DNA from: Streptomyces sp. A1277
Lineage (GTDB): Bacteria > Actinomycetota > Actinomycetes > Streptomycetales > Streptomycetaceae
Assembly: GCF_004795015.1 (NCBI RefSeq)
Contig: NZ_SSBI01000010.1
Location: 98,882-162,881 of the forward strand
Length of the DNA stretch: 64,000 bases
Direction of reading: 5' to 3'
In this document: piece by piece, positions 39,781-49,000 of the stretch
How positions within the stretch are numbered: the stretch's first letter is position 1
Layout of the letters: every line of letters starts with the position of its first letter
The notes under the pieces: model-generated
The model's input: the letters and a program-made list of their open reading frames with translations, nothing else
The model's database searches: none
Told to the model about the DNA's origin: nothing
Program-made: the position numbers and the translations under genes

Positions 39781-39861
39781 GGAGGAAGTTGGCGAGTAGC
39801 GTCGATCACGCCAGCGGGAACGTCGTTGGCGCCTCACACAACTCTCTGAACCGGAGTGAAC

Positions 39862-40068
39862 ATGGCCATTCGTCAGGGTGCTACGGAAAGCTGGACGAAG
39901 TCTTCGTATTCCGGGGGCAACGGCGCCTGCGTCGAAGTCAAGTCCCCTCTCGTCCAGGCAATCGACGTGCGTGACTCGAAGGCGCCCGAGGGCCCCTCGA
40001 TCACCTTCATCCCCGGCGCCTGGAACGCGTTCGTGCGCGATGTGGCCGAGGGTGCCGTCAACGCCTGA
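39862..40068 (+). CDS. DUF397 protein, partner of the XRE regulator
   Basis: 68 residues from ATG 39862 with CCGGAG upstream (in-frame GTG 39856 also possible). Recognised by WTKSSYSGGNGACVEV and IDVRDSKAPEGPSITFIPGA and WNAFVRDVAEG, the complete DUF397 pattern. Small, no membrane helix. DUF397 proteins counteract or modulate the adjacent XRE/DUF5753 regulator in developmental pairs of the whiJ/bldB type. Confidence 0.92.
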   Translation: MAIRQGATESWTKSSYSGGNGACVEVKSPLVQAIDVRDSKAPEGPSITFIPGAWNAFVRDVAEGAVNA

Positions 40069-40563
40069 CCGATGCCTCCTTCACGCCGCATCACCGCACC
40101 GTTCCAGGTGCCCTCGGTAGCCCTCTCGTCCGGCTCGCCGTCCTGGCCGAGGGGGCTCACCGCACCACCCCCGCCGGCCCCCGGTCAGCGCCGCTGACCG
40201 ACGTACCGCCGGCCCACCGCCCCTTCGGCGGTCCCCCTCCTCACCGGCCGCACGGGACCCGCATCCCGTGCGGTCTTTTCGCGTCTCCTCCGTACGCGCA
40301 GGCTGAACGCACGCCCTGACGAAGTGCCCGCTCATCGTGTGGCCGCCGTCACGTTCACGACAACGCTTCCGTGCGTCAAGAACCGGCAAAATCGTTCGTC
40401 TTGCTGACCTGCGTTCACATCTCTGACCGATGGAGTCCTTGACCGGGGCACCGGGCAGACGGTTCAATCCCCAAGTCCCCGCTCCCGCACGGGGACACCG
40501 CTGAGCGCGGCCGTACCGACGAAGTGCGCACCCGTTCACAAGGCGGACCCCGGGAGGGGACAC
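40069..40563. other. 495-bp gap between DUF397 and the symporter gene
   Basis: No gene was seen. The left half contains the rho-independent terminator described separately; the right half is presumably the symporter promoter and leader, ending in the ribosome site GGGAGGGGAC just before ATG 40564. Confidence 0.5.
40248..40279 (+). terminator. Rho-independent terminator after DUF397
   Basis: CCGCACGGGA (40248-40257) pairs perfectly with TCCCGTGCGG (40264-40273), 6-nt loop, followed by TCTTTTC. A GC-rich 10-bp stem with a U-rich tail is the clearest intrinsic terminator in the window. It lies 180 bp after the DUF397 stop. Confidence 0.85.
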
Positions 40564-42135
40564 ATGAACAGTCTCGACTGGGTCGTGCTCATCGGCTACT
40601 TCGGCGTGATGATCGCGATCGGGCTCTGGTCCCACAAGCGTGTGGACGACGTCAGCGACTTCTTCACGGCCGGCGGCCGGATGCCGTGGTGGCTGTCCGG
40701 CATCTCGCACCACATGTCGGGCTACAGCGCGGTGATGTTCACCGGCTACGCGGGCATCGCCTACCAGTACGGCGTCACGTCCTTCGTGACCTGGTCGCTG
40801 CCGATCGCCATCGGCATCGGGATCGGCGCCAAGCTCTTCGCGCCCCGGCTCAACCGGCTGCGCTCACGGCTGTACGTCGCCTCACCGCTCGAATACCTGA
40901 AGAACCGCTACAACATCCCGGCCCAGCAGGCGCTCGCCTGGTCCGGGCTGCTGCTGAAGATCGTGGACGTCGGCGCCAAGTGGGCGGCCATCGCCACCCT
41001 GCTCTCCGTCTTCACCGGTATCACCCTCACCCAGGGCATCTTCATCACCGGGATCATCACGGCCGTCTACTGCACGGTCGGCGGGCTGTGGGCGGACGCG
41101 CTCACCGAGCTGGGGCAGTTCGTCATCCAGCTGTTCGCCGGCCTCGCGATGCTCATCACCGCCATGCACGAACTGGACGGCTTCAGCACCCTGTGGACGG
41201 TCTGGGACAAGCTGCCCGAGGGCCACGCGGACCCGACGGCCGGCCCGTACACCGTGACCTTCCTGCTGGCGTACCTGTTCATCAAGACCTTCGAGTACAA
41301 CGGCGGCATGTGGAACCAGGCCCAGCGCTACATGGCCACGGACTCCGCCGCATCCGCGACCCGTTCGGCGCGGCTCTCCGCCATCCTGTGGCTGGTGTGG
41401 CCAACGGTCCTGTTCTTCCCGATGTGGTGCGCCCCGCTGCTCGTCGACGCGCAGAAGCCGGACGCCTCGGACAGCTACGCGCTGATGACCGAACAGCTGC
41501 TGCCGCACGGCCTGCTGGGCCTGGTCGTCGTCGGCTTCTTCTCGCACACGATGGCCATGTGCTCATCGGACGCCAACGCCATCTCGGCCGTCTTCACCCG
41601 GGACATCGTCCCGGTGTTCTCCAAGGCCGCCCGCGACTGGAGCAGCCGGGCCGGGCTGCTGGCCGCGCGCCTGTCCACGCTGGGCTTCCTCGCCCTGTCC
41701 ATGGCGCTGGCGACCCAGATCAACTCGCCGGCGTTCAAGGACATCATCTCCGTCGTCATCAAGTGGGTCGCGGGTCTCATGGGCCCGATCGCGATCCCGT
41801 TCATGCTGGGTCTGCTGCGGCGCTTCCGCAGGTCGGGGCCGACGGCTGCGCTCATCAGCTGGGCGGCGGGGCTGCTGGCGTTCTACTTCACCAACTACGA
41901 CCTGGACGGTTCGGTCAAGAACGGTGTCGCGCTCCAGTACCAGGTGGCGCTGCCGCTGGCGATCTCGCTGGTGCTCTACATCGTCATCGGCTTCGTCAAA
42001 CCCGAGGACACCCCGGAGCGGGACGCGCTCATCGAGCGGATCAACTCGGACGGCGGCGGCCCGGAGGCCGGTGCGGCCGTACCGGCCCAGGGCGGCCGCG
42101 GGGAGGCGGCGGTGACGGAGGGCGCCAAGGAGTAG
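40564..42135 (+). CDS. Sodium:solute symporter family (SSS) permease
   Basis: 523 residues. Plasma-membrane Na+-coupled importer with about 12-13 helices. SSS features: LIGYFGVMIAIGLWSHKRVD, DFFTAGGRMPWWLSGISHHM, SGYSAVMFTGYAGIAYQYGV, YLKNRYNIPAQQALAW, SHTMAMCSSDANAISAVFTR (helix 8 Na+-site Ser/Asp). The hydrophilic tail is Gly/Ala/Glu-rich. Substrate is not readable; the type resembles sugar, choline/proline or sialic-acid carriers. ATG 40564 has a GGGAGGGG ribosome site. It is convergent with the ADP-ribosylglycohydrolase gene, with 6 bp between stops. Confidence 0.9.
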   Translation: MNSLDWVVLIGYFGVMIAIGLWSHKRVDDVSDFFTAGGRMPWWLSGISHHMSGYSAVMFTGYAGIAYQYGVTSFVTWSLPIAIGIGIGAKLFAPRLNRLRSRLYVASPLEYLKNRYNIPAQQALAWSGLLLKIVDVGAKWAAIATLLSVFTGITLTQGIFITGIITAVYCTVGGLWADALTELGQFVIQLFAGLAMLITAMHELDGFSTLWTVWDKLPEGHADPTAGPYTVTFLLAYLFIKTFEYNGGMWNQAQRYMATDSAASATRSARLSAILWLVWPTVLFFPMWCAPLLVDAQKPDASDSYALMTEQLLPHGLLGLVVVGFFSHTMAMCSSDANAISAVFTRDIVPVFSKAARDWSSRAGLLAARLSTLGFLALSMALATQINSPAFKDIISVVIKWVAGLMGPIAIPFMLGLLRRFRRSGPTAALISWAAGLLAFYFTNYDLDGSVKNGVALQYQVALPLAISLVLYIVIGFVKPEDTPERDALIERINSDGGGPEAGAAVPAQGGRGEAAVTEGAKE

Positions 42136-42141
42136 GTCCCC

Positions 42142-43257
42142 TCAGCCGCGCGGGTAGCGGGCCAGCCAGCCCGGGGCCGCGGTGGCCGGGCTGTGCAGGG
42201 CGGGCCCCTGGGTCGTCTCCATGGCGAAGTCGTCGGCGAGTTCGAGGAGGGTGGCCCGCCCCTCCAGCTCGGCGACCCAGCCCGGCGGCAGCGCGGTCTC
42301 GCCGTGCATCGCGCCGAGCAGCGCCCCGCACAGCGCCCCCGTGGCCGAGGACGGGCCCCCGTGGTTCACGGCCAGCCGCAGCCCGTGCCGCACGTCCTCC
42401 CCGACCAGGGCGCAGTAGACCGCCGCCGCCAACACCTCGTCGGCCGACCCGGTCGCGCCCAGGGACTCCACCAGCGCGGGGCCGGGAATGCCCTGGCGTA
42501 CGGTGCCGAGGGCCTGGCGCAGCGCCTCGGTGACGGGTTCGTGGCCCGGGCGTTCGGCGAGCAGCCCGAGCGCGTGCTGCACGGAGCCGTCCAGGGTCTC
42601 GCCGCGGGCCAGCCCGTGCACGAGGACGGCGAAGGCGCCGGCGGAGAGCAGGGCGGTGGGGTGGCCGTGGGTGTGCGCGGCGCACTCGACGGCGAGCTGG
42701 AGCACGAGGTGCGGTTCCCAGCCGACGAGCAGTCCGAAGGGCGCGGAGCGGGTGGCGGCGGCCGCGTCGTGCGCGGCGGGGTTCTTGGGGCGGTCCAGGG
42801 TGCCCATGATGTCGTCGCCGAGGCCGCCCAGGCATTCCCGGGTCGGGGCGCGGCGGGCGTAGAGCCATTCCTGTGCGGCGAGCCAGCCGTTGTCCTTGCG
42901 GCGTTCGTCGGGCCCCCAGTCGTGCTGGGTGGCGGCCCAGCGCAGGTGGGCGCGGTGCACGTCGGTGGGCGGGTGCCAGGCACCGGTGTCGCGTCGGACC
43001 TGGGCGCGGATGAGTCCGTCGACGGTGAACAGGGTGAGCTGGGTGGCGGCGGTGACGGTGCCGCGTGCGCCGTGGGCGGGGACGAAGCCGGTGACGGCGT
43101 CGGGCCCGTGGGCGGCGCGGATCTCCTCCAGCGAGAGGGTGCTGACGCCGGCCCCGAGTGCGTCACCGAGGGCGCCGCCGAGCAGGGCACCGCGTACCCG
43201 GCTGCGGAAGTCCTGTTGCTCGGCACGGCCCCAGACGGCTGTGGCTCCTGTGCTCAC
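42142..43257 (-). CDS. ADP-ribosylglycohydrolase family protein
   Basis: 371 residues from GTG 43257, with GGGGAGGTGC just upstream. Removes ADP-ribose from modified proteins or other substrates, or acts as a related hydrolase such as the DraG or crystallin-J1 type. Family marks: FRSRVRGALLGGALGDALGA, AVTGFVPAHGARGTVTAATQ (start of the metal/ADPr region), DDIMGTLDRPKN, AVNHGGPSSATGALCGALLG (the usual N-H-x-G-D-S-D replaced by NHGGPSSATG). The replacement of the acidic metal ligand in that motif suggests altered or reduced catalysis. Convergent with the symporter; divergent from the APH-type kinase. Confidence 0.85.
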   Translation of the reverse strand: MSTGATAVWGRAEQQDFRSRVRGALLGGALGDALGAGVSTLSLEEIRAAHGPDAVTGFVPAHGARGTVTAATQLTLFTVDGLIRAQVRRDTGAWHPPTDVHRAHLRWAATQHDWGPDERRKDNGWLAAQEWLYARRAPTRECLGGLGDDIMGTLDRPKNPAAHDAAAATRSAPFGLLVGWEPHLVLQLAVECAAHTHGHPTALLSAGAFAVLVHGLARGETLDGSVQHALGLLAERPGHEPVTEALRQALGTVRQGIPGPALVESLGATGSADEVLAAAVYCALVGEDVRHGLRLAVNHGGPSSATGALCGALLGAMHGETALPPGWVAELEGRATLLELADDFAMETTQGPALHSPATAAPGWLARYPRG

Positions 43258-43425
43258 GCGCACCTCCCCGTCCGCCGTGACTCGTTCCTCTGTGCGACTG
43301 CGCGGTAACTGCGCAGCACTGTAATCGAACGGGTGCGTCGGCCGAGCGGCATGAACGGTTTGTACGGCTCCGAGCGGGCTTCGAATTCCGTTGCGGCGGC
43401 CGGTCATCGGCACGATGATCGCCCG

Positions 43426-44334
43426 ATGCCCTCACCCCGCCCCGACGGCCGCGCCGGTATCGACGCCGCCCTGGTGAAGCGTCTGCTCGCCGCTCAGTTC
43501 CCGCAGTGGAGCCGCCTGCCCGTGGTCCCGGTCGAGATCGACGGCTGGGACAACCGGACCTACCGCCTCGGCGACGCCATGACGGTCCGGCTGCCCACCG
43601 CCGCCGGGTACGTGCCCGCCGTGGAGAAGGAGCACCACTGGCTGCCGAGGCTGGCCCCCTCGCTGCCCGTGCCGGTGCCCCCGGTGCTGGCCCTGGGCGA
43701 ACCGGGTGAGGGCTACCCGTTCCCCTGGTCGGTCCGGCGCTGGCTCCCGGGCGAGACGGCGGCGCGCGGCCGGATCGGGGACCTGTCCCGGTTCGCGGTC
43801 TCGGTGGCGGAGTTCGTCCGCGCCCTCCAGCGCTGCGATGCGGCCGGCGGTCCGGCGGCCGGTGCGCACAGCTGGTACCGGGGTGCCTCGCCCGCTTACT
43901 ACGACGAGGAGACCCGGCGCTGCCTGGCCGCGCTGGAGGGGCTTGTCGACACGGGCCGGGCGCGGGCGGTCTGGGAGGCGGCGCTCGCCTCCGAGTGGCG
44001 CGGGGCGCCGGTGTGGTTCCACGGGGACATCGCCCCCGGCAACCTGCTGGTCGACGGCGGCGAGCTGTCGGCCGTCATCGACTTCGGCACCTCGGGGGTC
44101 GGCGACCCGGCCTGTGATCTGGTGATCGCCTGGGGCATGTTCGACGGCGCGAGCCGGGAGGCGTTTTGGGGCGCGGTCGGCCAGGACGCCGGGACCTGGG
44201 CGCGGGCCCGGGGCTGGGCGCTGTGGAAGGCGCTGCTGAACCTGACGGGGGACGCCGGGTCGGACCCGGTGCGGGCGGCGCGCGAAAGGCGCGTGATCGA
44301 CGCGGTCCTGGCCGACCACGACGCCTTCCGCTGA
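43426..44334 (+). CDS. Aminoglycoside phosphotransferase (APH) family kinase
   Basis: 302 residues from ATG 43426. APH fold: N-lobe IDGWDNRTYRLGDAMTVRLP, hinge FPWSVRRWLPGE, catalytic loop VWFHGDIAPGNLLVDGGELS (Brenner motif HGDxxPxN) and metal motif AVIDFGTSGVGDPACDLVIA. Phosphorylates an aminoglycoside, a nucleoside or choline-like substrate using ATP; no substrate can be assigned. The family is frequent in Streptomyces and only some members confer drug resistance. Possible earlier starts at 43333 lie in the divergent promoter region. Confidence 0.88.
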   Translation: MPSPRPDGRAGIDAALVKRLLAAQFPQWSRLPVVPVEIDGWDNRTYRLGDAMTVRLPTAAGYVPAVEKEHHWLPRLAPSLPVPVPPVLALGEPGEGYPFPWSVRRWLPGETAARGRIGDLSRFAVSVAEFVRALQRCDAAGGPAAGAHSWYRGASPAYYDEETRRCLAALEGLVDTGRARAVWEAALASEWRGAPVWFHGDIAPGNLLVDGGELSAVIDFGTSGVGDPACDLVIAWGMFDGASREAFWGAVGQDAGTWARARGWALWKALLNLTGDAGSDPVRAARERRVIDAVLADHDAFR

Positions 44335-44344
44335 GGGCGGCCGC

Positions 44345-45814
44345 TCAGCTGGTCATGCCGCGTGCCTTGGAGTACACGTCGAGGACGGCCAGGCAGAGCG
44401 GGACGAGGGCGAGCAGGAGCAGCACCTCGGCCAGGTCGGAGAGCCGGCCCCAGAAGGGGGAGAGGCCCTTCTTGGGGACGATCAGCGCGATGCCGGTGAG
44501 CAGGGCGGCGCCGGCCGTGACGGCAGCGGCGAGCCACAGCGTACGGATGTCGAGCGGTCCCCGGTCGTGCTCGGTGAGGAGCTTGACGACGGCGTCGGCC
44601 GGCGGGTTGAGGGCCAGCCCGAGCACCAGCAGGCCCAGGGCGGCGATGCCCGCGCTCAGCACGGCGGCGACCTGGGAGGTGTAGCGGAAGAGCCGGGCGC
44701 GCAGCAGCATGGCCAGTCCGGCGACCAGGGCGAGGGTCTGGCCCCAGACGTCGGAGGAGAAGCCCAGGACGGCGGCCGAGGCGACGACCACGACGCAGCA
44801 GCCTCCGACGAGGCCGAGCAGCAGTTCGTGCCCGCGCCGGGCCTGGGCCGCGATGCGTTCGGTGTCGACGGGGTCGGGGTCGCCGAGGCCGGGATCGCGG
44901 TCGAGGTCGGCGTCCGTCGTGGGGCGCGGGGCGGCGTAGCCGATCGGCAGCTGGGCCACCCGTGCGGAGAGCCCGGGCAGGAAGGCGATGGCGGCGATGG
45001 CGACGACCGCGCAGACGGCGGCCGTGTCGCGGGGGCGGGCCTCGGTGACGATCGACAGGAACGTGGCGAGGGTGCCGACCGCCGAGGCGAAGACGACGGC
45101 GACGAACGGGGCGTCGCCGGTCGGCATCGCGACGACGAGCCCGGCGGAGACGAGGAGCACCGCGGCGCAGCCCAGCATGAACTGGAGGCGTCCGATCCCG
45201 GTGCCCGGGTCGAGGGCGAGGACGCCGGATCCGGCGATCATCACGTGCGGCAGGGCCGCGAGGCCGAGCGCGACGGCGGAGGCCCGGTCGGCGTAGCGCC
45301 GTGCGCGGACACCGCAGAGCGCGGCGAGCAGGATGCCTGCGGCGGCGGCGACGATGCCCGGCAGTCCGTGCATGTCGTGCCGGACCGGGTCGGCGAACCA
45401 GACCACGAAGCCCATGAGGACGAGCAGGAGCGCCCCGCCGAAGAGGCCGGCGACGCCGAGCAGCTGGTCGCTCCACAGGGCGCGGTCGCGGCGGACGGCG
45501 GAGGCGACCGCGTCGGCGACGTCGTCGAAGACGGCCGGCGGGAGCGATTCGGTGAAGGGCCGCAGCCGCAGCACGTCACCGTCCAGGACGCGCTGGACGC
45601 CGAGTGTGTGGGTGGCGTCCAGGACGGTGTTGTCGCGGCGGGTCAGGTGGTAGCCGGGGGGTGCTCCCGGGGGTGTTTCCTGGCCGGTCAGCCGCAGGAT
45701 CTCCGGGAGGAGATCGGCGACGGCGACGTCGTCCGGCAGGGCGACGTCGATGCGGCTGTCCGGCGCCACGACCGTTATGCGGCAAAAGCCGGTGGTTGTC
45801 AGGGTCGAACTCAC
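44345..45814 (-). CDS. eccD: Type VII secretion integral membrane protein EccD
   Basis: 489 residues from GTG 45814. An N-terminal ubiquitin-like domain (TTTGFCRITVVAPDSRIDVA, LPDDVAVADLLPEILRLTG, LRLRPFTESLPPAVFDDVAD) is followed by 11 membrane helices, the standard EccD layout. It forms part of the membrane pore complex with EccB, EccC and EccE. Divergent from eccC across about 200 bp, where both promoters must lie. Confidence 0.93.
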   Translation of the reverse strand: MSSTLTTTGFCRITVVAPDSRIDVALPDDVAVADLLPEILRLTGQETPPGAPPGYHLTRRDNTVLDATHTLGVQRVLDGDVLRLRPFTESLPPAVFDDVADAVASAVRRDRALWSDQLLGVAGLFGGALLLVLMGFVVWFADPVRHDMHGLPGIVAAAAGILLAALCGVRARRYADRASAVALGLAALPHVMIAGSGVLALDPGTGIGRLQFMLGCAAVLLVSAGLVVAMPTGDAPFVAVVFASAVGTLATFLSIVTEARPRDTAAVCAVVAIAAIAFLPGLSARVAQLPIGYAAPRPTTDADLDRDPGLGDPDPVDTERIAAQARRGHELLLGLVGGCCVVVVASAAVLGFSSDVWGQTLALVAGLAMLLRARLFRYTSQVAAVLSAGIAALGLLVLGLALNPPADAVVKLLTEHDRGPLDIRTLWLAAAVTAGAALLTGIALIVPKKGLSPFWGRLSDLAEVLLLLALVPLCLAVLDVYSKARGMTS

Positions 45815-46016
45815 CTGTGGGGTCCCCTCGTTCGCTGCACGCCGCGCTCCTGGGTCCGGCCGTGTCGGCATAGTCCCGTCCTACGGCCGCAGGGCGTCAC
45901 CCTATCGGGGACCCCTTCCGTGCCTACATTAGGATGATCGGCGCGCGGAGGTAGGTCGCTGCCACGGGGGTGCCGGCCCACAACTCTCCGGGCCGCATCG
46001 AGGGACTGATTCGCCG

Positions 46017-49000
46017 GTGACCCAGATCGTCGTCAAGCGCCCGCCCCGCGCGCTGCCGCCCGAGACGTCCGCGACGGAGCTGCGCCTCGAATCGCCTCCT
46101 GAACTGCCGCGCGGACAGCAGGAGGGCATGGCCATGCAGCTCCTGCCGATGCTCGGCATGGGCTCCTCGGTGGTGTTCTTCTTCATGCCCGGCTCCCAGC
46201 CGTTCATGAAGATCATGGGCGTCATGATGCTGCTGTCCACGGTCGCGATGGCCGTGGCCCAGATGATGCGGTACCGCAAGGGCACCCAGGGCGAGGCCGC
46301 GGAGGGGCGCCGCGACTACCTGAAGTACCTCGCGCAGACCCGGCGCAAGGTGCGCCGCACCGCGCGCGCCCAGCGGGACGCGCAGTTCTACCTGCACCCG
46401 GACCCGGACCAGCTGTGGTCGCTGGTCGCCGAGGGCGAGCGGCTGTGGGAGCGGCGGATCGCCGACGACGACTTCGGGCAGGTCCGCGTCGGCCTGGGCC
46501 CGCAGCAGCTGTGGACCCCGCTGGTCGCGCCGACCACCGCACCCGTGGAGGAGCTGGAACCGCTGTCGGCCGGTGCCATGCACCGGTTCCTGGCGATCCA
46601 CGGTTCGCTGGAACGGCTCCCGATGGCGGTGTCCCTTCGCGCCTTCTACCACGTCGTGGTCTCCGGCGACCCGGTGTCCGTACGCGGCTCCGCACGCGCG
46701 CTGGTCGCCGGACTGGTCGCGCTGCACTCCCCCGAGGACCTGGTGGTCGCGGTCGTGGCGTCCACGGACGTGACGGACCAGTGGGACTGGACGAAGTGGC
46801 TCCCGCACACCCAGGTCCCCGGCTCGTCCGACGGGGCCGGCACCAAACGGCTGTTCAGCGACGACCTGACCGAGGTCGAGGCGCTGCTCCACAGCACCCT
46901 GGACGGCCGCTCCCGCTTCAACCGCGGGGGCACACCGCTCCTGGACCAGCCGCACGTGGTCCTCGTGCTGGACGGCGGTGTCGTGCCCCAGGACTCGCTG
47001 TTCGCCTCCGCGGAGGGGCTGCAGGGCGTCACCGTCGTGGAGGTCGTCCCGGAGGAGCTGGACGAGCCGCGCGGCGGGCTGCACATCGCCGTGCGGCCGG
47101 GCCGGCTGCGGCTGGAGTCGGCCGGCGTCTCCTACCACGGCACGCCCGACCTCCTGCCGGTCGAGAACGCGGAGGCCCTGGGCCGCCAGCTCGCCCCGTT
47201 CCGGATGGGCAGCGGCGCGGAGGACGACGAACCGCTGCTCGCCAACCTGGACTTCACGGACCTGCTGGGCATCGGCGACCCCGCCGCGGTCGACACCAGC
47301 ACCGTGTGGCGGCCGCGTTCGACGGCCGACCGGCTGCGGGTCCCGATCGGCGTCGGCGAGGACGGCGCCCCCGTCATGCTCGACCTCAAGGAGGCCGCGC
47401 AGGAGGGCATGGGCCCGCACGGGCTGTGCGTGGGGGCGACCGGTTCCGGCAAGTCGGAACTGCTGCGCACCCTGGTGCTGGGCCTCGCCGTCACGCACTC
47501 CTCCGAAACCCTCAACTTCGTCCTGGCCGACTTCAAGGGCGGCGCCACCTTCGCCGGGATGTCCGAGCTCCCGCACGTCGCCGCGGTCATCACCAACCTG
47601 GCGGACGACCTCACCCTGGTCGACCGCATGCGGGACTCCATCACCGGTGAGCTCCAGCGCCGCCAGGAGCTGCTGCGGTCGGCGGGCAACTACGCCAACC
47701 TCACCGACTACGAGAAGGCGCGCGCCGCCGGGGCCCCGCTGGAGCCGCTGGCCTCGCTGGTCCTGGTGATCGACGAGTTCAGCGAACTCCTCTCCGCCAA
47801 GCCCGACTTCATCGACATGTTCATCCAGATCGGCCGCATCGGCCGGTCCCTGGGCGTGCACCTGCTGCTGGCCTCGCAGCGCCTGGAGGAGGGCCGCCTG
47901 CGCGGCCTGGACACCTACCTCTCCTACCGGATCGGTCTGCGGACCTTCTCCGCCGCCGAGTCCCGTACCGCCCTGGGCGTGCCCGACGCCTACCACCTGC
48001 CGTCGGTGCCCGGCTCCGGGTTCCTGAAGTTCGGCACCGAGGGGATGACCCGCTTCAAGGCCGCCTACGTGTCCGGGACCTACCGGCCCGGGGTGGCGCC
48101 GGTCTCCGGCAACGGCGAACCGGCCATCGACCGCCGCCCCGTCCTGTTCACCGCCGCCCCGGTCGCGGTCCACTACCCCGAGCCCGAGCCGAACGTCCCC
48201 TTCGTGCCAGGCCAGGCCACGCCCGACGCGCTCGCGGACACCGTCCTCGACGTCATCGCCCGCCGTCTGGAGGGCCAGGGGCCCCTCGCCCACCAGGTCT
48301 GGCTGCCGCCGCTCACCGAAGCGCCCTCGCTCGACCAGATGCTGCCGCCGCTCGCGGTCACGCCCGAACGCGGCCTGCACGCGCCCGAGTACCAGCGCAA
48401 CGGCGCGCTCGTCGTCCCCTTCGGCCTGGTGGACAAGCCGTTCGAGCAGCGCCGCGACACCCTGGTCCGGGACTTCTCCGGCGCCGCCGGCCACATGCTG
48501 ATCGTGGGCGGCCCGCGCTCCGGAAAGTCCACCCTCCTGCGGGCCCTCATCGGCTCCTTCGCCCTCACCCACACCCCGCACGAAGTGCAGTTCTACGCAA
48601 TGGACTTCGGCGGCGGCGGCATGTCAGCCATCGACGGCCTGCCGCACGTCGGCGGGGTCGCCTCCCGGCTCGACCCGGAGAAGATCCGCCGTACGGTCGC
48701 CGAGGTCGCCGGCATCCTCAACCGGCGCGAGGCGTTCTTCCGGGACAACAACATCGACTCGATCGCCACCTACCGCCGGCTGCGCGCGGCCGGCCGGCTG
48801 CCGGGCGAGCCGTGGGGCGACGTCTTCCTGGTCATCGACGGCTGGCAGTCCTTCAAGACGGACTACGAGTTCCTGGAGCCCGTCGTCGCCGACATCGCCG
48901 CCCGCGGCCTCGGCCTCGGCGTCCACCTGGTCGCCACCGTCTCCCGGTACATGGAGATGCGCGCCGCGCTCAAGGACCAACTGCTCAACCGCCTGGAGCT

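Noticed and set aside
43383..43412. Possible third sigma-R promoter on the minus strand near 43388
   Set aside because: GGAAT is present but the spacing to the nearest GT is 19 and the -10 reads GTA, so it fails the consensus.
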